Shown: one piece after another, positions 23,135 through 30,868 of the stretch
How positions within the stretch are numbered: position 1 is the first letter of the stretch
Layout: the number at the start of each line of letters is the position of its first letter
Notes under the pieces: model-generated
Told to the model about the DNA's origin: nothing
The model's database searches: none
The model's input: the letters and a program-made list of their open reading frames with translations, nothing else
Translations under genes and position numbers: made by a program
Assembly (NCBI RefSeq): GCF_002086795.1
Contig: NZ_MVIM01000021.1
Coordinates: forward strand, 35,643-99,642
Source of the DNA: Mycolicibacterium tusciae
GTDB taxonomy: Bacteria; Actinomycetota; Actinomycetes; Mycobacteriales; Mycobacteriaceae
Length of the DNA: 64,000 bases
Direction of reading: 5' to 3'

Positions 23135-23504
23135 CGGCCTACACCAGCCTCATGTCGTGTTAGCGGTCGGCTTCGGATGAAACGCTACCCGTCATGCGCT
23201 GACGTACCGCTCTGGTCGAATGGTCCAGATGAACACCGTCGACACGGACAGGTGAGTGCCGCGGCCTTCTCTCGCCGGGCAGCAGTACATCGCTCGACAA
23301 CGTGTCAACTCCGCAACGGCGCGTGACACACCGACGACCGCAGAGCACGACCAACCACAGAGGCTCTGATCTGCGCTTTGCAACGAAGATTAACAAGCCG
23401 CCGCGACACGCCGAAGTTCTGTCAAAGTAGTCAGGCGTGTCTTGTCAATCTTCGCTGCATCTCGACATACGAATCGGCCGGGTGCGTAGTTCACCACCTG
23501 GTCC
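23135..23504. other. 370-base gap, probable boundary between accessory and core DNA
   Basis: No open frame with recognisable motifs. It separates the defence-like genes from the ordinary chromosomal run starting at 23505. I found no direct repeat or integrase here that would mark an attachment site. Confidence 0.4.
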
Positions 23505-23882
23505 ATGATGGAAAGCGTGGAGTCGACCCGCGTGGACAGATGGCTGTGGTCGGTCCGGCTCGTCAAGACGCGGCCCGACGCCGCCGACGCCTGCCGGGGT
23601 GGACACGTGCGGGTGAACGGCCGTCCCGCGAAACCCGCCACCACGGTGTCACCGGGTGACGAGGTACGCGCATTGGTGGGCCAGACCATGCGGGTGGTCG
23701 AGGTGGTGCGGGTGATCCACAAGCGGGTGGGCGCGGCCGATGCGGCGACGTGCTTCCTGGACCGAACACCCAAAGCCGAGCCCACCGAGACGATCGCGAT
23801 CGCCGTCCGTGACCGTGGCGCGGGCAGGCCGACGAAGCGGGACCGGCGACTGCTGGACAAGCTGCGCGCCGGCCGGATCTGA
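23505..23882 (+). CDS. S4-domain RNA-binding protein, Hsp15/HslR family, 125 aa
   Basis: The S4 motif fills residues 8-70: VDRWLWSVRLVKTRPDAADACRGGHVRVNGRPAKPATTVSPGDEV, with Arg and Lys positions typical of RNA-binding heat-shock protein 15, which frees stalled 50S-tRNA complexes. A basic tail (GAGRPTKRDRRLLDKLRAGRI) follows. Start is either of the tandem ATGs at 23505 or 23508. It converges with the cupin gene with 4 bases between stops. Confidence 0.9.
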   Translation: MMESVESTRVDRWLWSVRLVKTRPDAADACRGGHVRVNGRPAKPATTVSPGDEVRALVGQTMRVVEVVRVIHKRVGAADAATCFLDRTPKAEPTETIAIAVRDRGAGRPTKRDRRLLDKLRAGRI

Positions 23883-23886
23883 CGAG

Positions 23887-24339
23887 TCAGTCGGCCGGTG
23901 CCCCGAGAGCAAAGTCGGCGAAATCGAATCCCGGGACCACGACACAGCTGACAAGGCAGGGCTGATCGTCACGCGGGCGGGCGCGCTGCCATTCCCCGGG
24001 CGGCACGATGATCTGCGGGCTCTCGCCACCCACGATGTCCGAGCCGAGTAGATGTGTTGTGGCGGTGTCCTGTTCGGGACCGAACTCGAGGAGCAGCGGC
24101 CCCCCGGAGTGATACAGCCACAGCTCGGCACTGCGCACGGTGTGCCATGCCGACTGCTGGCCCGGCATCAGTAGGAACAGGATGGCCGTCCCGGCGTTGC
24201 GCGGGCCGTTGTAATCCAGTGGAAGTGCCGATTGTGGCACCGTCAACTCGCTGCGCCAGGTCTCCTTGAAATAGCCGCCCTCGGGGTGAGGAGCCATGTC
24301 GATGTGGCGCGCCCAGTCGGGAAGTTCGGTCATCGTCAT
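23887..24339 (-). CDS. Cupin_5 (DUF985) protein, 150 aa
   Basis: DUF985 cupin signatures: PHPEGGYFKETWRSE near residue 18, TAILFLLMPGQQSAWHTVRSAELWLYHSGGPL near 55 and PPGEWQRARP near 112, with CLVSCVVVPGFDFADFAL at the end. The family adopts a small beta barrel of unclear function, possibly acting on sugar or acyl substrates. The start is taken as ATG 24339 (MTMTELPDW); readings from 24414 or 24357 would overlap the divergent membrane-protein gene at 24356. Confidence 0.88.
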   Translation of the reverse strand: MTMTELPDWARHIDMAPHPEGGYFKETWRSELTVPQSALPLDYNGPRNAGTAILFLLMPGQQSAWHTVRSAELWLYHSGGPLLLEFGPEQDTATTHLLGSDIVGGESPQIIVPPGEWQRARPRDDQPCLVSCVVVPGFDFADFALGAPAD

Positions 24340-24355
24340 ACCGTAGTCTTCACGC

Positions 24356-24793
24356 ATGTCGCGCCTGCGTCCCGGATGGCTGGTCACACTGTGCGCGACG
24401 GTTCTTGTGGTCAATGCGTGGATGCCCTGGTTGACGGCTGACGGTGCTCGCGCCAGCGCGGTCGGCGGAGTGGTGGGCGATATGGATGAGTTGCGGAACC
24501 GGTTATCCGGCTTCGGCGTCGGTCAGCTCATCGTCCTGCTGTCGGCGGCTTTGATCGTGGCGGGAGCGATGGCGGCGCGGGGCCTGTCGGCCCGGGTGGC
24601 ATCGTCGGCGGCGCTGGCCATTTCGGTGCTGCTGGTGGTACTCACGGTGTTCTACTACCGGCTCTACGTGCACACGCCGGTGTCGGCGGGATTCGGCCTC
24701 TATATCGGCGTCGCGGTGGCGATCGCGGCGGCGGTGCTGTCGGTGGTGACGATGGTCGCCGCGTGGTCGGCGGCCACTGTGCGAACGCCATGA
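24356..24793 (+). CDS. Small integral membrane protein, 145 aa
   Basis: Four membrane segments: RPGWLVTLCATVLVVNAWMPWL, FGVGQLIVLLSAALIVAGAMA, SSAALAISVLLVVLTVFYYRL and GLYIGVAVAIAAAVLSVVTMVAAW. The MPW at the end of segment 1 and the layout match mycobacterial small membrane proteins of unknown function. The stop overlaps the ATG of the acetyltransferase gene (ATGA at 24790), so the two are translated together. Confidence 0.75.
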   Translation: MSRLRPGWLVTLCATVLVVNAWMPWLTADGARASAVGGVVGDMDELRNRLSGFGVGQLIVLLSAALIVAGAMAARGLSARVASSAALAISVLLVVLTVFYYRLYVHTPVSAGFGLYIGVAVAIAAAVLSVVTMVAAWSAATVRTP

Positions 24794-25386
24794 GCGGGTT
24801 CGTCGAACCGGTCACACTGACCGGGGACCGCTGGGTCGAGCTGGAACCCCTTAGCTCAGAACATGTTCCGGAGATCAAAGCGGTCGCGGCCGACGGTGAG
24901 CTCGGTAGCCTGTGGTTCACCGCGGCGCCGGCACCGGAAGCGGTCGAGCGATGGGTCGATGCACGGCTGGCGGTACAGACGCCGGATACGGGACTGACGA
25001 TGGTCGTGCGTCGCCTGGACGGCTCGTTCGTCGGCTCGTCGAGCTTCATGAACGTGGACCCGGCCAACCGGCGACTCGAGATCGGCAACACGTGGTACGT
25101 CGAATCGGCCCGGCGCAGCGGGGTCAACAGTGAAACGAAGCTGTTGATGCTCGGCCACGCCTTCGACGAACTGAATTGTGTTGCAGTCGAATTCCGGACG
25201 CACTTCTTCAACTTCACCAGCCGTAGAGCGATCGAGGGCCTGGGCGCCAAGCTCGACGGTGTCTTGCGCAGTAACCAGCTGCTGGCCGACGGATCGCGGC
25301 GCGACACCGTCGTGTACTCGATCCTGGATATCGAGTGGCCTTCGGTGCGCAACAACCTGCGCTACCGGCTGGACCGTCACACGTGA
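24790..25386 (+). CDS. GNAT-family N-acetyltransferase (acetyltransf_3), 198 aa
   Basis: VTLTGDRWVELEPLSSEHVPEI at the start, then MVVRRLDGSFVGSSSFMNVDPANRRLEIGNTWYVESARRSGVNSETKLLMLGHAFDELNCVAVEFRTHFFNFTSRRAIEGLGAKLDGVL. This is the RimJ/RimL-like GNAT pattern: pyrophosphate-binding loop region RRSGVNSETK and the N-x-x-S-R-R-A-I motif of the second half. Acetyl-CoA acceptor unknown. Starts at the ATGA overlap with the membrane protein. Its last ten bases overlap the convergent regulator gene. Confidence 0.9.
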   Translation: MSGFVEPVTLTGDRWVELEPLSSEHVPEIKAVAADGELGSLWFTAAPAPEAVERWVDARLAVQTPDTGLTMVVRRLDGSFVGSSSFMNVDPANRRLEIGNTWYVESARRSGVNSETKLLMLGHAFDELNCVAVEFRTHFFNFTSRRAIEGLGAKLDGVLRSNQLLADGSRRDTVVYSILDIEWPSVRNNLRYRLDRHT

Positions 25387-28300
25387 CGGGATGCCTCCTG
25401 GACTAGCTGGATTCGCGACTCCAGGTTGAGTTTGGCGTAGACATGTGTGAGGTGCGTCTGTACCGTGCGCGGTGAGATGAAGAGCCGTTCGGCGATGTCC
25501 TTATTGCCGAGCCCTTCGGCCACCAGCTCGACGACGTTGCGCTCGGTGGGGGTGAGCGATTCCCAGCCGCTGGCTGGTCGCTTGCGTTCTCCGCGACCGC
25601 GCTGGGCGTAGGCGATCGCGTCTTGGGTGGAGAGTGCCGCACCCGCGGTCCATGCCGTGTCGAACTCATTCTGTCCCAATGCTTGCAGGGTCGCGTCGAC
25701 GACTTCTACGTGCCCATGGGTTAAGGCGGGAATGCGGACGATGCCAATCCGCTCGCGTGCCGCTGCCGCCGCGCCGAACAACCGCGCGGCGAGTAAGTGG
25801 TTACCTGCAACTACGGCCAGCCGGCCCAGGCAGTCGAGCGCGTCTGGAACCTGCAGGTATGCGCGAATCTCACATGCGATTGCAAGCGACTCATGTGCGT
25901 CATCGTCAGCCTGTTCAAGCTCACCCTGGGCGATCGCGATATATGCGCGCGTCACGAGCGCGTGGCAGCGGAACCATCCCGGCACGAATGTGAGGTTCTC
26001 GTCGACCCATCGGCGCGCGCTGACGATATCTCCGGTACCCACCAATGCCTCAGGCATCGCGAGTGAGCTTCGCACGTACATGGCTCGTTCCGAAACGGCG
26101 CATTCCATCGACGCCTCGGCGGCTTCTTTGGCAGCGATGCAGTCGTCGGCGAACACGGCGACGAGGGCGGAGCCATTGAAGATGGCGTCCTCATGGAACC
26201 CGCCCATGATTGCCGTCAGTTGCCTAGCAGATTGCAACATTTCAGCCGCCGCCGACACATTTCCTCCGAAGGCAAACGCGTTGGACAGACCCACGCTCCC
26301 GATCAGCGTCAGCATCCGTTCGTTCTCCGCTTGTGTCTCCGCGAGCAGAGACGTGAGTACATCACAGGCCTTGGAGATATTTCCCTCGGCCATCAGCGCG
26401 AAGCCCTGCCAGAGGCGACAGAACCGGGACATGAAGCGGTCACCGATCATGTCCGCGATATCGCCGCCCTCCTCGGCGGCCAACCGCGATGTCAGTGGTT
26501 CCCCTGCGACGTTGGCTGCGAACGCCTGATAGCCGCGAACGTGACAGAGCATCGGTTGGTTGCCAACTGCCCGGGCAAGTTCGGCGGCCTCGGTCAAGTA
26601 ACGTCGCGCCGCTTCGGGACTGTAGTACGACAGACCGCCGCACGCCGTCAGGGCCCAGATCACCAGATCTTGGTCGCCGAGATCGCGCGCCGTCCCCAAG
26701 GCGTCTTCGGCGCGCGCGAGGCTCGCGGGGGCCGTGATCCACGCCGCCAGAACGCTCATGTCCGCCACTGCGCGGACCCAGACTCGGGTAGCGACGTCGG
26801 AGTCGCGGTACCGCATATCGGCGAAGACGCGGTCGAAGCCACCTATACCTTCGAGGAATCGGGCACGGTGCACCCACAGTCGCTGCAGCGAGGAGACGAA
26901 ACTCAGCGCGATCTCGAAATCCGCCTTCTCGACACTCCACGTGTGCGCAGCCCGAAGATTGTCGATCTCCGATTCGGCCCACTCGACCAACGAGTTGTTC
27001 GCTTCGCGCGTGGCTGCGGCCGCAACATAATGGTCGCGATGGCGGTCGCGAATTTCATCGGCTTCGCCTGACTCGCTGAGCTTCTCGAGCGTGTACTGCC
27101 GCATCGTTTCTAGCAGGCGGAATCGCATCACGCCCGATTCGTCGTCGGCAATGACGAGTGACTTGTCGACCAGCAGGGTGAGCTGGTCGAGAATCTGGAA
27201 CTGTTCGGCCTCCGTGATGGCGGTGACGGCCTGTGCGGCCTCGAGGTCGAAACCGCCCATAAAGACGCCGAGTCTGCGGAAAAGGGTGCGTTCGGCGTCG
27301 GTCAGCAGCGCGTGCGACCAGTTCACTGAGGCCCGCAGAGTCTGCTGGCGCCGCAGCACATTTCGCGCGCCGCCCGTCAGGAGCCGGAACCTGTCATTGA
27401 GGCTATCGGAGATCTGGCGAAGCGACAGCGCCCGCACGCGGGCCGCCGCCAACTCGATCGCCAGCGGCATCCCGTCGAGGCGGCGGCAGATGTCCGAAAC
27501 GAGTTCGGCATCCTCACCCGCGGCTCGGAAGGTCGGCCGAGCCTGCCGGGCCCGATCGACGAACAGGGATACGGCCTCCCCGTTCAGCGAAAGTGACGGC
27601 ACGCGCCAGGTGACCTCGCCGGCAACAGACACAGTCTCCCTGCTGGTCCCCAGGATGGTCAGCTGTGGACAGCCGTTGAGCAGCGTCGTGATCGTCTCGC
27701 CGCAGACATCCAGCAGATGCTCGCAGTTATCAAGCAGCAGAAGGACTTTCTGGTCGCTGATGAACCGGAGCACTGTATCCATCGGGGACCGTCCCGTCTG
27801 GTCGGGAAGGCCCATGGTGCGGGCGATTGTGACCGGCACGACGGCGGGGTCGGCGACGGGTGCCAAGTCGATCCACCACACGCCGCCATCGAATTCACCG
27901 GCCAGTTCGCCCGCTGTCTCGATGGCGAGACGCGTCTTACCGGCACCACCCGCGCCGGTCAGGGTGACGAGCCGACTTTCGCGCAGCAGTGCGCGGACCT
28001 CGTCGATCTGCCCGACTCTTCCGACGAAGGTGGTCAGCTGCGCCGGGAGGTTATGGGAGCGTGCTGCTTTGGCGGTACGCAGGGGCGGGAACTCGTTGCG
28101 GGTGTCGGGGTGGCACAGCTGCACGATGCGCTCAGGCCGTGGCAGATCGCGGACCGGATGGCTTCCGAGCTCAGCCAGCCACCCGTCGGGCGGAACGTGA
28201 TCCAAGACGAGATCGGCCGTGGTGCCGGACAACACAGTCTGTCCGCCGTGGGCGAGATCGCGGATGCGTGCCGTGCGGTTGATCGTCGGCCCGATGTAGT

Positions 28301-28661
28301 TGGACTCGTCGCGCAACTGGACTTCGCCGGTGTGGAGGCCGATGCGCAACCGAATGGGCGCCAGCGCGGCGCGTTGCAGGTCGAGTGCGCATGCCACGGC
28401 GTCGCTGGCGCGCCCGAACGCGACGACGAAGCTATCGCCTTCACCCTGTTCGATGGGCCGGACTCCACCGTGGATCGGCACCACCTCGGCCAGAACGCGG
28501 TCCAGGTTTGCGAAGGCCGGGGTCATCGCATCGGGCTGAGTCTCCCACAGCCGAGTCGAGCCCTCGACATCCGCCAACAGCAGCGTCACCGTCCCCGTCG
28601 GTACCAGCTCGCTCACGCCCAGGTCGCTCCAGTTCAGCACGGCAGCGTCAATTTCGCTCAT
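25377..28661 (-). CDS. Giant regulator: class III nucleotide cyclase + NB-ARC ATPase + TPR-like repeats + LuxR HTH, 1094 aa
   Basis: Residues 18-180 form a class III cyclase-like domain: TVTLLLADVEGSTRLWE with the first metal Asp, GEGDSFVVAFG with the second, IRLRIGLHTGEVQLRDESNYIGPTINRTARI. About 205-560 is an NB-ARC/AAA ATPase with Walker A LTGAGGAGKTRLA and Walker B KVLLLLDNCEHLL, then long helical repeats, and the last 65 residues are a LuxR helix-turn-helix (LTPTERNVVELVAEGLGNKDIAERLFISPRTVQTHL). This is the mycobacterial Rv0386/Rv1358-type architecture; whether the cyclase is active is unknown. ATG 28661 is preferred to 28697 because the family starts near this point. Target genes unknown. 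Confidence 0.93.
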   Translation of the reverse strand: MSEIDAAVLNWSDLGVSELVPTGTVTLLLADVEGSTRLWETQPDAMTPAFANLDRVLAEVVPIHGGVRPIEQGEGDSFVVAFGRASDAVACALDLQRAALAPIRLRIGLHTGEVQLRDESNYIGPTINRTARIRDLAHGGQTVLSGTTADLVLDHVPPDGWLAELGSHPVRDLPRPERIVQLCHPDTRNEFPPLRTAKAARSHNLPAQLTTFVGRVGQIDEVRALLRESRLVTLTGAGGAGKTRLAIETAGELAGEFDGGVWWIDLAPVADPAVVPVTIARTMGLPDQTGRSPMDTVLRFISDQKVLLLLDNCEHLLDVCGETITTLLNGCPQLTILGTSRETVSVAGEVTWRVPSLSLNGEAVSLFVDRARQARPTFRAAGEDAELVSDICRRLDGMPLAIELAAARVRALSLRQISDSLNDRFRLLTGGARNVLRRQQTLRASVNWSHALLTDAERTLFRRLGVFMGGFDLEAAQAVTAITEAEQFQILDQLTLLVDKSLVIADDESGVMRFRLLETMRQYTLEKLSESGEADEIRDRHRDHYVAAAATREANNSLVEWAESEIDNLRAAHTWSVEKADFEIALSFVSSLQRLWVHRARFLEGIGGFDRVFADMRYRDSDVATRVWVRAVADMSVLAAWITAPASLARAEDALGTARDLGDQDLVIWALTACGGLSYYSPEAARRYLTEAAELARAVGNQPMLCHVRGYQAFAANVAGEPLTSRLAAEEGGDIADMIGDRFMSRFCRLWQGFALMAEGNISKACDVLTSLLAETQAENERMLTLIGSVGLSNAFAFGGNVSAAAEMLQSARQLTAIMGGFHEDAIFNGSALVAVFADDCIAAKEAAEASMECAVSERAMYVRSSLAMPEALVGTGDIVSARRWVDENLTFVPGWFRCHALVTRAYIAIAQGELEQADDDAHESLAIACEIRAYLQVPDALDCLGRLAVVAGNHLLAARLFGAAAAARERIGIVRIPALTHGHVEVVDATLQALGQNEFDTAWTAGAALSTQDAIAYAQRGRGERKRPASGWESLTPTERNVVELVAEGLGNKDIAERLFISPRTVQTHLTHVYAKLNLESRIQLVQEASRHV

Positions 28662-28757
28662 GCTAGCCAGCCTGCTGCCACTAGGACCGTCAAACATCAG
28701 CGCCGACGCGTAGATGGCGTCTGCGAGGGGTCGTATTTCCTCGGTGCACGCCCGACT

Positions 28758-29312
28758 TCAGTTGCCGAAGTCGACCTCTGCCGTGGTGACCGTGCCTGCG
28801 ACGCGGCCCGGCGCCCTCTGGTATTCCCAGTAGAGGTTCGTATGCGCGATGACCTGTTCCGGTGGCGGTGCACCCCACTGCGACTTATCGCCGGTGGTGT
28901 GGGCATCGCTGACCAGAGTGGCGTCGTATCCCCGCACGAATGCGCCGTGCAGCGTGGAGCGCACGCAGGCATCGGTCTCCGCGCCGACGACCACCAGCCG
29001 CCCGACGCCGAGTTTCGACAACACGTCCTCGAGCGTGGTGTCCTCGAACGAGTCGCCATAGTTCTTCTCGACGCGCGGTTCGCTCTCGCTGGGAACCAGT
29101 TCGGGAACGATCTGCCAGCTCTCGCTACCCCTCGCCAAGTTGTCGTCAGAGTGCTGAACCCACACCACCGGCACACCGTCTCGCCGCGCCCGGTCGACCA
29201 CCGCGCCGATGTTGGTGACGACCGAATCACGTTGGTGCGCCTGTTCAACCACACCGTTCTGTACATCGATCACGAGAACGCCGGTGTTGGGGCGGTCGGG
29301 GAGCGTCGTCAT
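28758..29312 (-). CDS. Isochorismatase-like cysteine hydrolase, 184 aa
   Basis: The catalytic triad of the family is visible: Asp in GVLVIDVQNGVV near residue 15, Lys in VEKNYGDSFEDT near 82 and Cys in VVVGAETDACVRSTLHGAFVRGYDATLVSDAHTTGD near 118. Members hydrolyse amide or ester bonds of small molecules such as nicotinamide or carbamoyl compounds; this protein's substrate is not identifiable. ATG 29312 begins MTTLPDRPNTGV, while 29351 would add 13 residues without support. Co-directional with hsp20 downstream, separated by 109 bases. Confidence 0.9.
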   Translation of the reverse strand: MTTLPDRPNTGVLVIDVQNGVVEQAHQRDSVVTNIGAVVDRARRDGVPVVWVQHSDDNLARGSESWQIVPELVPSESEPRVEKNYGDSFEDTTLEDVLSKLGVGRLVVVGAETDACVRSTLHGAFVRGYDATLVSDAHTTGDKSQWGAPPPEQVIAHTNLYWEYQRAPGRVAGTVTTAEVDFGN

Positions 29313-29420
29313 GACGACGACGGTACCTAGTGACACCGACTCGGCGGGCACGCCGAGACCGCGGACCGATCACGTTCTCAAGAGCTGAATCGCGATCTGC
29401 CCGCAGTCTCGATGTAGCGG

Positions 29421-29870
29421 TTACTCCGAGTCGGCGGTTGTCGGCTCGATCGACTGTTGTCTGCCGCTATGGGCGACCTCGATCTTGCGCGGCTTCGCGC
29501 GCTCGGCGACCGGGATGGTCACGGTCAGCACGCCGTTCTCGTAGGTCGCCGAAATCGCCGATGCATCGATGCCTTCCCCGAGGGAAAGCTGCCTGCGGTA
29601 GGTGCCGAAGAACCGCTCGTTCGCCAGCCACTGGACGGCGTCCTCTGAACGGGCAGTGCGGTGCGCGGAAATCGTGAGGGTGCCGCTGTCGACGTCGACA
29701 TCGACCGAACCGGGATCGATACCGGGCAGGTCGGCGGTCAGGACGTAATGATCATCGATCTTGCAGAGGTCCATCGGCATGAACCGAGGGGTCCGATTCG
29801 ATCCGGTCTGGCTCGTCAGCAAGCCCCGGGTCAAGGCATCAAGGTCACTGAACGGATCAAAACGCAGCAC
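29421..29870 (-). CDS. Hsp20/alpha-crystallin small heat-shock protein, 149 aa
   Basis: GTG at 29870 lies 7 bases after a perfect gaggaggtgg (reverse strand, 29877-29886), which settles the start: VLRFDPFSDLDALTRGLL. The alpha-crystallin domain covers about 45-130: DLCKIDDHYVLTADLPGIDPGSVDVDVDSGTLTISAHRT, then LGEGIDASAISATYENGVLTVTIPVAERAKPRKIEV with the IPV tail. It prevents aggregation of unfolded proteins. A near-consensus CIRCE element sits about 75 bases upstream, so HrcA control is expected. Confidence 0.95.
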   Translation of the reverse strand: MLRFDPFSDLDALTRGLLTSQTGSNRTPRFMPMDLCKIDDHYVLTADLPGIDPGSVDVDVDSGTLTISAHRTARSEDAVQWLANERFFGTYRRQLSLGEGIDASAISATYENGVLTVTIPVAERAKPRKIEVAHSGRQQSIEPTTADSE

Positions 29871-29942
29871 AGCAATCCACCTCCTCAATCGTTCAGAGCC
29901 CGCCACCCTGGCGGGCGACCAAATCACTGTGCACCTGCGAGA

Positions 29943-29969
29943 TTAGCACTCGCATGTCGAGAGTGCCAG
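29943..29969 (-). promoter_or_regulatory. CIRCE element (HrcA operator) upstream of hsp20
   Basis: TTAGCACTC (29943-29951), 9 bases, GAGTGCCAG (29961-29969). The HrcA consensus is TTAGCACTC-N9-GAGTGCTAA, so the left arm is perfect and the right arm matches 7 of 9. It is in the gap between the HxlR gene end and hsp20. Confidence 0.85.
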
Positions 29970-29974
29970 AAGTT

Positions 29975-30868
29975 TCAGCTGTTTTTCTCGACCGCGGCGA
30001 CATGCGCGCCGCGCAGTGGTTCGGAGCACTGATCGCAGGTCAGGACCGGTACGAATCGGCGGCCACACGCTGTGTGGACGAGGGCCACCGCCGGCCCCTC
30101 GGCTGACTGGTACCAGCGCTGCGCCCACTGCAGGGCGGTCACCAGGACCGGAAACAGCGCCCGGCCCTTCTCGGTCAGGCGGTATCGGTTGTCGGACATC
30201 TCGAACACCCCGTTGGCCGTGAAGATCGCCAGCCGGTCGGCGATCGAGCCCGGGGGTGCGCCCAGCTGCGTCTGAAAATCGGTGAACCGACTCATCCCCA
30301 CAAACGCGGCGACCAACAGCGCGAATCCCCATCGGTTGCCCATGACGCTCATCGTCTGAGGGAACAACCCTGCGGACTGATCGGACGCCGACCGTCGTCG
30401 CGTCGCCGCCACCGGAATCGACCGCGACCATGAGCCGCTCGGACCCCACTGTGCGACGACGTCCTTCTCGCTCGCCGCCTCTGCGCACGAGCCGCAGGTG
30501 ACCACCGGTGCGAAGTCGCCGCCGCACGATGCGTGACGCATGCCGGGCAGGGGATCGTCGTGGTCGGGAACCCAATGGCGTTCCCACTCCCAGATCGACA
30601 GCAGCACCGGCCACAGCGATCGGGAGCGTTCGGTGATGACGTATTCCGAACGCGGTGGATTCGATTGGTAAGGAAGGCTTTCGAGCAGCGCTTCACCGGT
30701 CAGCAATCGGAGCCGTGCCGTCAGCACGGAGTTCGAAATGGGTAGCCGGGCGCGGAAGTCGCCGAAGCGCGTCGCCCCGAGGAGCGCCTGCTGGACGACG
30801 AGCAGAGTCCACTCGTCGCCGAGAAGCCCCAACATGCGCGCAACGGCGTTGGGGTCCGGCTCGGTCAC
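29975..30868 (-). CDS. Tandem HxlR-family regulator with two winged helices, 297 aa
   Basis: Two HxlR domains in one chain: residues 5-125 (MLGLLGDEWTLLVVQQALLGATRFGDFRARLPISNSVLTARLRLLTGEALL) and 175-290 (MSVMGNRWGFALLVAAFVGMSRFTDFQTQLGAPPGSIADRLAIFTANGVF). Each is followed by a matching Cys-rich element, HASCGGDFAPVVTCGSC and HTACGRRFVPVLTCDQC, so the whole unit was duplicated. HxlR proteins usually dimerise, so this one may act as a pseudo-dimer. The Cys pairs could bind zinc or sense oxidants. GTG at 30868 directly abuts the TAG of the carotenoid oxygenase gene, so they are co-transcribed. Confidence 0.88.
   Translation of the reverse strand: MTEPDPNAVARMLGLLGDEWTLLVVQQALLGATRFGDFRARLPISNSVLTARLRLLTGEALLESLPYQSNPPRSEYVITERSRSLWPVLLSIWEWERHWVPDHDDPLPGMRHASCGGDFAPVVTCGSCAEAASEKDVVAQWGPSGSWSRSIPVAATRRRSASDQSAGLFPQTMSVMGNRWGFALLVAAFVGMSRFTDFQTQLGAPPGSIADRLAIFTANGVFEMSDNRYRLTEKGRALFPVLVTALQWAQRWYQSAEGPAVALVHTACGRRFVPVLTCDQCSEPLRGAHVAAVEKNS

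Noticed and set aside
27091..29330. Long plus-strand open frames of 369 and 537 codons
   Set aside because: They run antisense through the cyclase/NB-ARC/LuxR gene and the isochorismatase, show no motif, and reflect the high-GC codon shadow.
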